A stretch of DNA of 64,000 nucleotides from WTFY01 sp965220875 (GCA_965220875.1 OZ244849.1:1922001-1986000), one strand, 5' to 3'. Shown: positions 8,567-17,310, counted from the first letter of the stretch. Translations and numbers: made by a program. The notes: generated by a model from the letters alone, not told the origin.

Positions 8567-9142
8567 ATGTTGCATTATTTTCTTAGAATTTATTTATTTT
8601 TTGTATTAGCACTTTGTATTGCCAGTGGCTCAGCAGAAAACAGGAATTTAGGGGGGGATTTTGAGCTTACGACACACTGGAACGAACCCTACACACTGTC
8701 AAGCTCAAAAGGCCAGGTAGTTCTGTTATTTTTTGGTTTTACCAACTGTCCAGATGTCTGCCCTCACACACTGGGCACTATCGAAAGTGTGTTAACCCAT
8801 TTAGGTAAAAGAGCATCTCATGTACAACCACTGTTTATTTCTGTTGACCCTGAACGCGACACTCCTGAAACGCTGGCAAACTACCTTGAATACTTTGGAA
8901 ACCGATTTATTGGGTTGACCGGTTCGACCGAGGAGATTGACACCGTTATCAAGCAGTTTGGTGGCTTTTATTACACCCGTGGTGAAAATTTTTCAGAGGC
9001 TCCATACTCCATCGACCACACTTCCAACTTGTATGTCATCGACACAGATGGCGAGGTAGCGAGTATCCTTCCTTACGGTACACCCTTGCAGGTTCTCCTG
9101 AAAAATATAGAGACCCTGATACCAAGTACACAGCATCATTAG
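8567..9142 (+). CDS. SCO1/SenC family protein (second copy)
   Basis: A 191-residue protein with an N-terminal export signal (FLRIYLFFVLALCIASGSA) and the canonical SCO motif FFGFTNCPDVCPHTLG, with CX3C spacing. It also has FISVDPERDTPETLANYL and the copper-ligand histidine in SIDHTSNLYVIDTDG. It probably inserts copper into cytochrome oxidase or another cuproenzyme such as MtoX. It diverges from mtoX and converges on the pterin dehydratase gene with only 7 bases between their ends. Its conventional CX3C motif contrasts with the CX5C of the mtoX-linked copy, which suggests different targets. Confidence 0.92.
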   Translation: MLHYFLRIYLFFVLALCIASGSAENRNLGGDFELTTHWNEPYTLSSSKGQVVLLFFGFTNCPDVCPHTLGTIESVLTHLGKRASHVQPLFISVDPERDTPETLANYLEYFGNRFIGLTGSTEEIDTVIKQFGGFYYTRGENFSEAPYSIDHTSNLYVIDTDGEVASILPYGTPLQVLLKNIETLIPSTQHH

Positions 9143-9149
9143 CCATTCA

Positions 9150-9536
9150 TCACTTGTACTGGATGTATGCAAATCGTGGGTCCGAAGGAGTGCCCTCTAA
9201 ATCCCCACTATCTGCACCAGGCTGCCACATGACTACCTCTTCAATTTTCTGGGCTAGTTCAAAGTCCTTATTAGTAACGCCCTTAGCTGCATGATTCATA
9301 AGTTTGCAAATTACGAACGCATAAGACACCGTAAGATCCGGATGATGAAATGCCGCCTCCGCTAAATGTCCTATAGTATTCACGACCATGAGAGTTCCCT
9401 TCCAGCCGTGAGTCCTGTATTTTCTACGAATCCAACCATTTTCGTAATACCAGGTAGGAAGCTCCTCAGAAAGTCTTTCTTTTATTTGTTCCTCTGAATA
9501 GGTCTGTTCGGATTTGATATCACGCCACTTAGACAT
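9150..9536 (-). CDS. Pterin-4a-carbinolamine dehydratase family protein
   Basis: A 128-residue protein whose centre, AEAAFHHPDLTVSYAFV followed by HAAKGVTNKDFELAQKIEE, matches the conserved HHPD region and GxTxxDxxLA region of the PCD/DCoH family. It has about 20 extra residues at each end relative to minimal members. The classic role is recycling oxidised biopterin for aromatic hydroxylases. In organisms with tetrahydromethanopterin, PCD-like genes often sit near C1 genes and may act on that cofactor or its precursors. Here folD and folP are close by. The substrate is not settled by the sequence. Confidence 0.88.
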   Translation of the reverse strand: MSKWRDIKSEQTYSEEQIKERLSEELPTWYYENGWIRRKYRTHGWKGTLMVVNTIGHLAEAAFHHPDLTVSYAFVICKLMNHAAKGVTNKDFELAQKIEEVVMWQPGADSGDLEGTPSDPRFAYIQYK

Positions 9537-9772
9537 GCTAGCCGCCCCTTAAAAACACCAATGTATTCGCACTATACCACTCTATATCGTATGTGTGCTT
9601 GTGCCACATTTGAATCCAGCAGACAAAGCTCTGAAATTCCCAACGATTGCACCGTACCACCCAGAATTGCAGCATTTCAGGCAGACTACCTCAGACCGCT
9701 ATTTTCAGATCAAACTCACTTACCCCTTTCAAATATCATCAATCGCAGTTTCATTAAAGATGTTTCTCAAGA

Positions 9773-10648
9773 TCATGTACGGCTAGACCGAGTGGCCGCC
9801 TTGACTACATTTTTCATCAACATGGCAACAGTCATTGGACCAACGCCACCTGGCACAGGTGTGATCATTGAAGCAACATTCCTCGCATGATCAAAATCCA
9901 CATCTCCAATTAGGCGGGTCTTGCCGTTTTCTTCAACGCGGTTAATCCCCACATCGATAACAACTGCTCCAGGCTTGATCATGTCTGCCGACACTAGCCT
10001 GGCCTTCCCAATTGCTACAATCAAAATGTCTGCCTGTAGAGTAAAGTTTTTTATGTTTTTGGTTCCGGAATGGCATACCGTCACTGTCGAGTTGCCTCCT
10101 ACAGTTTTTTGTACCAGCAGATTCATGAGGGGTTTGCCTACTATATTACTTCGACCAACAATCACTGTGTGTTTACCACTTGTTGCTATTCCGCTTCTCG
10201 TTATCAGTTGAGACACTGCATGGGGTGTACAAGAAATTAAAGTATCCAACCCTGTTGCCAGGCAGCCGACGTTGCATGGGTGGAATCCATCGACATCTTT
10301 TTCGGGTGAAATCGCTTCAATAACATTGTGTTCTTTAATATGTGCAGGTAAAGGTAGCTGGACTAAGATGCCATGCACCTCAGAATCAGTATTTAACGAA
10401 TGTATTAATCTGATTAACTCAAACTCCGAAATTCCCTGTAATAGATTATGCTGAATCAATCGAATACCAACTTCCTGGCTCATCCGGCGCTTGGCACCAA
10501 CATAGGCATGAGAAGCTGGGTCAGTTCCAACCAAAATCACAGCCAAGCAAGGGTGAACACCCTGAGAGTGCAGCCTGCTGACTAGATCTTTAACTTCAAG
10601 CTTGATTTCTGCAGCAATTGTCTTTCCATCAATTAGAACTGCCGCCAT
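9773..10648 (-). CDS. folD: Bifunctional methylene-tetrahydrofolate dehydrogenase/cyclohydrolase
   Basis: About 291 residues with FolD signatures: DPASHAYVGAKRRMSQEVGI (including the catalytic Lys), GILVQLPLPAHI, PEKDVDGFHPCNVG, VIVGRSNIVGKPLMNLL and MITPVPGGVGPMTVAMLM. It interconverts methylene- and formyl-tetrahydrofolate in the cytoplasm. ATG 10648 is preceded by GAGG at a good distance and starts MAAVLIDGK; an in-frame ATG at 10672 is less likely. It gives the cell a folate C1 branch alongside the methanopterin branch marked by fhc. Confidence 0.97.
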   Translation of the reverse strand: MAAVLIDGKTIAAEIKLEVKDLVSRLHSQGVHPCLAVILVGTDPASHAYVGAKRRMSQEVGIRLIQHNLLQGISEFELIRLIHSLNTDSEVHGILVQLPLPAHIKEHNVIEAISPEKDVDGFHPCNVGCLATGLDTLISCTPHAVSQLITRSGIATSGKHTVIVGRSNIVGKPLMNLLVQKTVGGNSTVTVCHSGTKNIKNFTLQADILIVAIGKARLVSADMIKPGAVVIDVGINRVEENGKTRLIGDVDFDHARNVASMITPVPGGVGPMTVAMLMKNVVKAATRSSRT

Positions 10649-10740
10649 GCTAACCTCGTACACATCTAACAATAATGAACCTATCTCACTACTAGTGAAT
10701 CGTTAGGCCACAATTGCTATGCATCAACTACTGTACTTAC

Positions 10741-10785
10741 TGTTTAAAATGTAGAAACGGCGAACTTTATGTTCGCCGTTTCTAC
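10741..10785 (-). terminator. Perfect 15-bp hairpin downstream of the hvfA-like gene
   Basis: GTAGAAACGGCGAAC at 10751-10765 and its exact complement at 10771-10785 enclose a 5-base loop. On the minus strand the stem is followed by ATTTTAAA. It lies 47 bases after the stop of the Cys-repeat peptide gene and probably ends its transcript. Confidence 0.85.
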
Positions 10786-10832
10786 CAAGCTACGTGACAA
10801 TCTGAAAATTGATTTCAGCTGTTGCTTCAGCC

Positions 10833-11162
10833 TTATTCAGATTTATCTTCGCCACACTTGCCTTCGCCACACTTGCCTTCGCCACATTTACCCTCTTCAG
10901 ACTTGTCCTCTTCAGACTCGCCCTCTTCAGACTCGCCCTCTCCACACTTGCCTTCGCCACACTTGCCTTCGCCACATTTACCCTCTTCAGACTTGCCCTC
11001 GCCTGCTGCACCATGACTGTCTGCAACCATGTAGCCAGAAGAGAGTTCTGTCATTTGAAACAGATTCTGATCCGCACTTGCAGTAGAGATACCAAATGCG
11101 CTTGTAGCCAAGACAGTACCTACTGCCATCACGAGTGGCTTCATTTCGGGTTTAGTTTTCAT
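10833..11162 (-). CDS. HvfA-like Cys-repeat RiPP precursor (exported)
   Basis: A 109-residue protein with a signal sequence (LVMAVGTVLATSAFGISTASA), a short linker, and a low-complexity tail with six EGKCG motifs in two groups of three, separated by an acidic Ser/Glu stretch. Signal peptide plus EGKCG repeats is the pattern of HvfA precursors. In those systems an MNIO (DUF692) enzyme HvfB with partner HvfC modifies the cysteines to copper-binding oxazolone/thioamide groups. No MNIO or partner gene is next to it: neighbours are folD and an unknown membrane protein. It has its own AGGAG at six bases and its own hairpin, so it looks like a single-gene unit. Modification and copper binding are inferred from the family. 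Confidence 0.82.
   Translation of the reverse strand: MKTKPEMKPLVMAVGTVLATSAFGISTASADQNLFQMTELSSGYMVADSHGAAGEGKSEEGKCGEGKCGEGKCGEGESEEGESEEDKSEEGKCGEGKCGEGKCGEDKSE
10852..10995. repeat. Duplicated 54-bp blocks encoding the EGKCG repeats
   Basis: Positions 10852-10905 and 10942-10995 are identical over 54 bases and are themselves built from 15-bp units (for example CCTTCGCCACACTTG). Each block encodes most of three EGKCG units. Such DNA is prone to copy-number change by slippage or recombination. Confidence 0.9.
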
Positions 11163-11565
11163 AATACACTCCTATATTTTCTGGGTTTCAGTCGATTCAT
11201 AAGAAACAATATTTTGTAGGGAGAAAATTGCTTAAGCCAGTTACCCTTAACTCGGTAAAGTTACCATATGCAATCCAGTCAGGTAAACTAAGCGCAAGAT
11301 TAGAGTAAGACCCTTTCAAGCTTTGCATCAGTCTGTCAGTCAAGTTTCACACAGTATGAAAATAGCATTCATGCAGATATGATTACCCCATGCGCGCAAA
11401 CAAAGGAATCGACAGGTCAGTTCCTAATAGTTGTCAAAACCCATGACTGTTACTGATCTTACATAACTCAAAATTATGTACAAGAAAAGCGCAGGTTCCC
11501 ATTCGAATACCTGATAGAAATAGCTATCAGTACACACTCTTACATCTGATCTGTTCTTAGACACA
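11163..11565. other. Divergent intergenic region upstream of hvfA-like gene
   Basis: This 403-bp stretch lies between the outward-facing Cys-repeat peptide gene and a membrane protein gene. I see no supported coding region. Regulatory elements for the peptide (metal or redox control would be expected) should lie here, but no known box was recognised. Confidence 0.35.
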
Positions 11566-12120
11566 ATGAATGAAAGACCTGTTACTGCCCTAGGTGTGAT
11601 TGCAGCGGGATGGAGCATTTCTGGCCTGTTAGTTTTACTTGGATTTGCCATCTGGAAATTATCCACTTATACACTCGAGTCCTTGCAGATGCATCTGAAC
11701 TGGATGCACTGGTTGGTGCTCATTGGATTCACCGGGTTTATGGCGCATAGTGAAGGGTATAAAGGGTTTCAAAAAAACTTTTCTCCGCGTTTTGCTGCAC
11801 GAACCAAATACCTGCTAGCAAACAGCACACCAGTTCAGTGTATCTTTGCACCATTTTTCTGCATGGGTTATTTCCATGCTCCAGCAAAACGCGTCTTTAC
11901 TACTATTACTTTAACTATCATGATCATAGTATTTATTCTTCTATTTCGTTACATTCCCCAACCATGGAAGGGCTTACTTGATGCAGGGGTTGTGATTGGA
12001 TTGATCTGGGGCATGATCTCCACTATCTTTCATTGCACTAAGGCCATTTCAAATCCCGAATATAATTGGAACGCGGAAATACTTGATGGCCGTACCAATT
12101 CCGCAAACAACTTCCATTAA
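11566..12120 (+). CDS. Conserved-type membrane protein of unknown function
   Basis: A 184-residue protein with about four membrane segments: residues 7-29, 47-62, 110-130 and 137-155. Between them is a basic loop (GYKGFQKNFSPRFAARTKYLL). Conserved-looking features are HSEGYKGFQ, a CMGYFHAP segment and a soluble tail. I do not recognise a named family. It is not the DoxX-like HvfD. It diverges from the HvfA-like gene and converges with folP. No metal-transport motif such as CPC or a His-rich loop is visible, although HSEG, FHAP and FHCTK contribute scattered His/Cys. Confidence 0.65.
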   Translation: MNERPVTALGVIAAGWSISGLLVLLGFAIWKLSTYTLESLQMHLNWMHWLVLIGFTGFMAHSEGYKGFQKNFSPRFAARTKYLLANSTPVQCIFAPFFCMGYFHAPAKRVFTTITLTIMIIVFILLFRYIPQPWKGLLDAGVVIGLIWGMISTIFHCTKAISNPEYNWNAEILDGRTNSANNFH

Positions 12121-12156
12121 TCCACGTAATTTGGTCTTATCCGGCACATGCATGCC

Positions 12157-12975
12157 TTAAGCTGTCATGACAGCCCAAGCGACATCGACTGCCTGACGGT
12201 TTTGCCAAACATCATGTACACGAAAAATCTTCACCCCTGCAAGCACACCTAGTGCAGAAGTCGCACATGTTGCTGGCATCCTAGCCCTTGGATTACCCTG
12301 TTTCGAAATCTCACCCATAAACCGTTTACGGCTTGTGCCAAGCATTATCGGATAACCTAATCCTGTTAATTCTTTCAGATCTCTTAACAACTCAAGGTTA
12401 TGCTGTGTACGTTTGCCAAAGCCTATACCTGGATCAAGAATGATGTTTGCACCATTCACACCCAACGACTCTGCTTTCTTGGCCCTAGCCAAAAGGACAT
12501 CAGTGACTTCCTTCGTAACATTTTCATACACAGGATTATCTTGCATGGTTTCAGGTTTTCCCAGCATGTGCATCAGACAAACTGGCACATCAGCCTTGGC
12601 CGCAAGCTTCAACAGATTGATATCCTCACTACCTGCGCTCACATCATTCAGAATCGTAGCACCAGCATCCAAGGCTGCCTTGGCAACTTCAGATAAAGTT
12701 GTGTCTATGCTGATGTGAACGTGCCCAGGTAACTCTGAATTCAGTCCGGCAATTACATCGATAACCCTGCGAATTTGTTCCGATGCACCGATACGTGAGG
12801 CCCCTGGACGAGTTGATTCTCCACCCACATCAATGATATCTGCTCCCTGTTCAGCCATTTCAATCCCCCTGGCAATTGCATCCTTTGAAGAGGGATAGGC
12901 CCCTCCATCTGAAAAGCTGTCGGGTGTCACATTAAGTACGCCCATCAACAATGGTCGTGAATAATCCAGGTTCAA
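12157..12975 (-). CDS. folP: Dihydropteroate synthase
   Basis: A 272-residue protein with both family signatures: LLMGVLNVTPDSFSDGGAY at the start and GADIIDVGGESTRPGA near residue 45. Also present are IILDPGIGFGKRTQHN and LGTSRKRFMG, which form the pterin and p-aminobenzoate sites. It condenses hydroxymethyl-dihydropterin pyrophosphate with p-aminobenzoate in the cytoplasm for folate synthesis. It is not paired with glmM or ftsH as in many gammaproteobacteria. It sits near folD and the pterin dehydratase and downstream of the unknown membrane gene in convergent orientation. Confidence 0.97.
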   Translation of the reverse strand: MNLDYSRPLLMGVLNVTPDSFSDGGAYPSSKDAIARGIEMAEQGADIIDVGGESTRPGASRIGASEQIRRVIDVIAGLNSELPGHVHISIDTTLSEVAKAALDAGATILNDVSAGSEDINLLKLAAKADVPVCLMHMLGKPETMQDNPVYENVTKEVTDVLLARAKKAESLGVNGANIILDPGIGFGKRTQHNLELLRDLKELTGLGYPIMLGTSRKRFMGEISKQGNPRARMPATCATSALGVLAGVKIFRVHDVWQNRQAVDVAWAVMTA

Positions 12976-13012
12976 ATTATCGTGCTCCTTGAAAACTGCA
13001 TCTATACCTTAC

Positions 13013-13951
13013 CTATTTATAGCTGCCATTAAATGGCAACACCTCGATTTCGCTCCCCACATTCAGTCTCATCAAGTCTTTTCCCAAAATAATCCTTCCA
13101 GAGTATTCACTCCGCAAATTCTGGATTAAATCATTTTCTCGGATTCCTACCAGTATCATATGTGTAAGCACTGTCAGCTTTGGCCCAGCTTCATGCAATA
13201 CTTGTAAGAGCTGTGCCGGGTTGGTGTGATATCGTTCAATTTTCTGCAAACGTGGATTTTTTTCAACCCAGTCCGGATGAACAGCAAAAATTTCATGTAT
13301 GAGCAGGTCTACGCCCCGGGAATGCTCAACCAGATTTTCGGAGTAGGTTGTGTCACCAGATATCACTATTGAGCGATCTCCAAAATCAACCTTATACCCG
13401 TATGCCGGGTACACGGGCGCATGGCTCACTGTAAACGCCGTGACTCTGACTCCATTTTTTGAGTACACCATGCCAGGGGTAATCTCATGCACTACAAGCT
13501 GTGCCAGATCCTTGTCCAAGCCTGAATAACGATTCCGAATTGAAACATCATAAGAAAAAGCCTGTCGCAGACCCTGAACAAAAGCCTCTGTTCCCTCCGG
13601 CCCATAAATGGAAAGTGGTATAGGACGTTGATAGATCCAGCCGGTCAACCACAGATCATCTAGTGCGAAAATATGATCAGCATGCAGATGCGTCAGGAAT
13701 ACCGAGTTAACTTCTGTAATTGGGATATCGAGCTGGGTAAGTCTTAGAACTACTCCTCGACCCGCATCAAATATCAAAAAACTTCCTCCAGCCTCAACCA
13801 GTACTGCTGGACCAGATTTTTCAGGGTGCATGCGAGGACTTCCGGTTCCCAACAGGCTGACACGCATAAAATAGTCTGTAAATCCTATATCCGGAAGTAC
13901 TAACAGTATCCAGATCAGAAACAGGTACAAACGAGACTTAGACACGTGCAT
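13013..13951 (-). CDS. Exported metallo-beta-lactamase-fold hydrolase (RNase Z-like)
   Basis: About 312 residues with an N-terminal hydrophobic segment (LYLFLIWILLVLPDIGF) and then LLGTGSPRMHPEKSGPAV, the zinc motif FLTHLHADHIFALDDLW, and IVISGDTTYSENL. These match the arylsulfatase/RNase Z-like branch of the metallo-beta-lactamase fold. The signal segment argues for a periplasmic or anchored hydrolase and against a tRNA-processing role. ATG 13951 (with GGAAAG upstream) is preferred over TTG 13969. It follows lepA by about 20 bases, where lepB is found in many relatives. The substrate is unknown. Confidence 0.85.
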   Translation of the reverse strand: MHVSKSRLYLFLIWILLVLPDIGFTDYFMRVSLLGTGSPRMHPEKSGPAVLVEAGGSFLIFDAGRGVVLRLTQLDIPITEVNSVFLTHLHADHIFALDDLWLTGWIYQRPIPLSIYGPEGTEAFVQGLRQAFSYDVSIRNRYSGLDKDLAQLVVHEITPGMVYSKNGVRVTAFTVSHAPVYPAYGYKVDFGDRSIVISGDTTYSENLVEHSRGVDLLIHEIFAVHPDWVEKNPRLQKIERYHTNPAQLLQVLHEAGPKLTVLTHMILVGIRENDLIQNLRSEYSGRIILGKDLMRLNVGSEIEVLPFNGSYK

Positions 13952-13972
13952 TCCGAACAAACTTTCCAAAGA

Positions 13973-15763
13973 TCATTTATCCAGTGTCAATGCAGCTAAA
14001 AATGCTTCCTGGGGTATCACAACTTTGCCTATTTGTTTCATGCGTTTTTTACCTGCTTTTTGTTTTTCCAAAAGTTTCCTTTTGCGCGTGACATCACCAC
14101 CGTAACATTTCGCAGTAACATTCTTCCTCAATGCGCGGGTTGTAGTTCTGGCGATAACTCTTGAGCCAATCGCCGCTTGTATGGAAACATCGTACTGCTG
14201 CCTTGGTATAGTTTCTTTCATTTTTCCCGCAATATCCCTTCCATATGCCTCTGCCTGGGTCTTGTGGACAATAGTGGACAGGGCATCAACCTTCTCACCA
14301 TTTATCAATATATCAAGCTTTACCAAAGACACTGTTGAGAAGTGTGATTGATAATAATCAAAAGATGCATAACCCCGACTCACCGATTTCAGCTTGTCAA
14401 AAAAGTCCAACACAACTTCACTCAATGGCAACTCAAAAACCAGAGACACCTGGTTGTCATGATAATGCAGGCTCTTTTGTGTGCCGCGTCTCTCAATGCA
14501 CAGTGTAATTACATTCCCGACATATTCATGCGGTACAAGTATCGAAGCTTGAATTATCGGCTCTCTTACTTCTCTTATGAGGTTTGTCGAAGGCAATGCA
14601 GAAGGGTTATGGATATATCTTATTGCTCCATCCTTGGTATGAACCTCATGTGCTACTGTCGGAGCTGTTGTGATCAGTTCCAGAGCGTACTCCCGTTCCA
14701 ACCGCTCCTGAACAATCTCCATGTGCAACATCCCCAGAAATCCACATCGAAATCCAAACCCTAGAGCATCAGATGTCTCTGGCTCATATGTGAATGCTGA
14801 ATCATTTAGCTGCAGTTTTTCTAATGCATTTCTGAACGATTCGTAGTCACTTGAATGGACTGGAAATACACCTGCAAATACATTCGGTTTAATTTCCTTG
14901 AACCCTGCCAATGGCTCGGTTACTGGACTTGAAGCAGATGTAAGGGTATCGCCAACTTTAGCAGCAGATATGTTCTTTATTCCACAAACAACAAAACCTA
15001 CTTGCCCCGGCAGCAAAGATTCCATCTCTGCCCGCTTAGGAGTAAATATCCCAAGTTTTTCAACTTGGTAAGCCAAACCTGTGGACATGACAATTATTTT
15101 TTGCTTGGGTCTGATCGATCCCTGTATCACGCGTACTAGTGAGATCACACCAACATAGCTGTCAAACCAAGAATCCACGACCAAGGCCTTAAGCGGAGCT
15201 TCTGCGGTGCCCGTTGGCGACGGAAAACGGTGCACTATCGCCTCCAACACATTTTCAACACCCTGACCGGTCTTAGCACTTACCAGTAAGGGTTCTGAAA
15301 CATCAATGCCTATTACCTCTTCAATTTCCGAGGCTACACGTTCGGGTTCAGCGGATGGCAAATCAATCTTGTTGAGTACTGGAATTATTTCCAGACCCAA
15401 AGCGACAGCAGTATGACAGTTTGCAACGCTTTGGGCTTCGACCCCTTGGGAAGCATCCACTATCAGGAGAGCACCCTCACAGGCAGCCAATGAGCGAGAT
15501 ACTTCATAGGAAAAGTCAACATGCCCCGGGGTATCAATAAAATTCAACTGATATTTCTGCCCATCTTTAGCCAAATACTGCAATGAAACACTTTGTGCCT
15601 TGATTGTGATACCACGTTCACGCTCTAAATCCATGGTATCAAGTACCTGTTCACTCATCTCGCGTTCAGACAGCCCACCACAATGCTGAATAAAACGATC
15701 CGCTAACGTGGATTTACCATGGTCAATATGCGCAATGATTGAAAAATTTCTAATTGAATCCAT
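13973..15763 (-). CDS. lepA: Elongation factor 4
   Basis: A 596-residue translational GTPase at the normal length. GTPase motifs are AHIDHGKST, the switch I region QVLDTMDLERERGITIKAQ, DTPGHVDF and NKIDLPSA. The C-terminal domain unique to LepA includes RKNVTAKCYGGDVTRKRKLLEKQ. It back-translocates or remodels stalled ribosomes. It lies 74 bases after mucD in the same orientation, recalling the rpoE-rse-lepA order of other gammaproteobacteria. Confidence 0.98.
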   Translation of the reverse strand: MDSIRNFSIIAHIDHGKSTLADRFIQHCGGLSEREMSEQVLDTMDLERERGITIKAQSVSLQYLAKDGQKYQLNFIDTPGHVDFSYEVSRSLAACEGALLIVDASQGVEAQSVANCHTAVALGLEIIPVLNKIDLPSAEPERVASEIEEVIGIDVSEPLLVSAKTGQGVENVLEAIVHRFPSPTGTAEAPLKALVVDSWFDSYVGVISLVRVIQGSIRPKQKIIVMSTGLAYQVEKLGIFTPKRAEMESLLPGQVGFVVCGIKNISAAKVGDTLTSASSPVTEPLAGFKEIKPNVFAGVFPVHSSDYESFRNALEKLQLNDSAFTYEPETSDALGFGFRCGFLGMLHMEIVQERLEREYALELITTAPTVAHEVHTKDGAIRYIHNPSALPSTNLIREVREPIIQASILVPHEYVGNVITLCIERRGTQKSLHYHDNQVSLVFELPLSEVVLDFFDKLKSVSRGYASFDYYQSHFSTVSLVKLDILINGEKVDALSTIVHKTQAEAYGRDIAGKMKETIPRQQYDVSIQAAIGSRVIARTTTRALRKNVTAKCYGGDVTRKRKLLEKQKAGKKRMKQIGKVVIPQEAFLAALTLDK

Positions 15764-15837
15764 ATGCCACCCGGCCGTGCAAATAAATCCTGTTGCTACA
15801 GTTGCCTCAAGGATACAAATGCCGTAACCGCGTATCC

Positions 15838-17310
15838 TTATTGCTCGGGAACACGCATGGCTAAAAACTCCGGGCCATGTGGACGCTGTAAGAGAAGTGA
15901 TACAAACTTGCCGGGTGGCAATCCTTCTACCAGCTTTTTGATATCACTAACTGTGCTGACAGGCTTTCCGTTGACCATCTGGATCACATCACCATTACGA
16001 ATCCCGGCGGATCGTGCCGAATCCCCTTGTACGTCGAGAACCACGAGACCACCAGCTTCCAGTTTCATTGCCTTGATTTCATCTTCAGTAAGTGCTCTCA
16101 ATGACAAACCGAGTACAGTATCTTCGGGCTCCTCGAGTTCATTCGGCCCGCTCATGAGAATCTTGTCCTTATCTGGCAACTTACCAACCTTCAACTTGAC
16201 GACTCTGGTTTTGCCATCTCGCATGACTCTCAATCTTACTGTCTCTCCAGCTTTTGTCTGACCCACCATAGGTGGTAAAGCCGCAGAGTTTGTCACATCC
16301 TTACCATTGAAATCCAAAATGATATCTCCAACTTCAATATCAGTCCCCTCTGCAGGACTGTTTGGCAAGACCTTTGCAACCAGGGCACCTGCTGGTTTGT
16401 CCATACCAAATGACTCGGCAAGCTCCATAGTAACTTCCTGTATATAAACTCCAAGCCACCCTCTGGATACATGACCATGCTCCTTAAGTTGATCGACAAC
16501 ATCGACTGCAACTTCTATTGGAATTGCAAATGAAAGGCCCATGAAGCCACCTGAACGAGTGTAAATCTGGGAATTGATGCCAACGACATGCCCGTCAAGA
16601 TCAAATAATGGGCTGCCGGAATTTCCTGGATTGATGGCTACATCTGTTTGAATGAAGGGAACATAATTTTCACTTGGCAAGCTGCGCCCTTTAGCACTTA
16701 CGATTCCTGCAGTGACTGACGCATCAAAACCGAACGGAGAACCAATTGCCAGTACCCACTGACCTACCTTTACATTTTCAGAGGATCCTAGCTTTACAGC
16801 AGGCAGTCCAGTCGCATCCAATTTCAGCAATGCAATATCACTTCGGGGATCACTCCCGATAAGCTCGGCAACGAATTGTCTACGGTCACTCAGCTTCACG
16901 ATAATTTCATCTGCGCCTTTTATGACATGATAGTTTGTAATTACATAACCATCATCTGAGATGATAAATCCTGATCCCAGAGAACGTGAGTTAAAATACC
17001 TGTCATCATTTTCCTCGGGTTCGCCAAAAAACCGATGGAAAAAATCACCAAATGGAGTATCTCTATAGTGCTCTGGGATTTCCATTCCTGGCGGCAGACC
17101 ACCTTGAGCCTTGACTGGCTTGCTCGTGCTGATATTGACTACAGCGCCAGCGGTTTCTTCAACAAGCTCCGTAAAGTCAGGCAGGTTGTAACGGGCATGA
17201 GCAGGTACAGCAACCAGAATTAGCTGCCCCACCAGATAACCAAGAAAAATATTCCTGATCCGACGCTCTTTCAACATCTGAAATGTGTGTTTTTCAAAAA
17301 AATGAATCAT
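15838..17310 (-). CDS. mucD: Periplasmic serine protease/chaperone MucD (DegP/HtrA type)
   Basis: About 490 residues. A signal segment (RNIFLGYLVGQLILVAVPAHA) precedes a trypsin-like domain with the catalytic triad in VITNYHVIKGADE (His), SDPRSDIALLKLD (Asp) and INPGNSGSPLF (Ser). Two PDZ domains follow, around residues 280-370 and 390-480. It degrades or refolds damaged envelope proteins. ATG 17310 has AGGAG ten bases upstream; the frame continues to 17382 but that extension lacks a ribosome site. It ends the rpoE-mucA-mucB-mucD operon. Confidence 0.97.
   Translation of the reverse strand: MIHFFEKHTFQMLKERRIRNIFLGYLVGQLILVAVPAHARYNLPDFTELVEETAGAVVNISTSKPVKAQGGLPPGMEIPEHYRDTPFGDFFHRFFGEPEENDDRYFNSRSLGSGFIISDDGYVITNYHVIKGADEIIVKLSDRRQFVAELIGSDPRSDIALLKLDATGLPAVKLGSSENVKVGQWVLAIGSPFGFDASVTAGIVSAKGRSLPSENYVPFIQTDVAINPGNSGSPLFDLDGHVVGINSQIYTRSGGFMGLSFAIPIEVAVDVVDQLKEHGHVSRGWLGVYIQEVTMELAESFGMDKPAGALVAKVLPNSPAEGTDIEVGDIILDFNGKDVTNSAALPPMVGQTKAGETVRLRVMRDGKTRVVKLKVGKLPDKDKILMSGPNELEEPEDTVLGLSLRALTEDEIKAMKLEAGGLVVLDVQGDSARSAGIRNGDVIQMVNGKPVSTVSDIKKLVEGLPPGKFVSLLLQRPHGPEFLAMRVPEQ

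Noticed and set aside
10852..10995. Possible CRISPR-like array
   Set aside because: Repeats are 15-bp coding units with no unique spacers and lie within a gene. No cas genes are present in the window.
10769..11219. Plus-strand frames overlapping the Cys-repeat gene (Leu/Phe- or Ser/Pro-rich repeats)
   Set aside because: They are antisense shadows of the 15-bp repeats. The minus-strand frame has a signal peptide, ribosome site and known motif.
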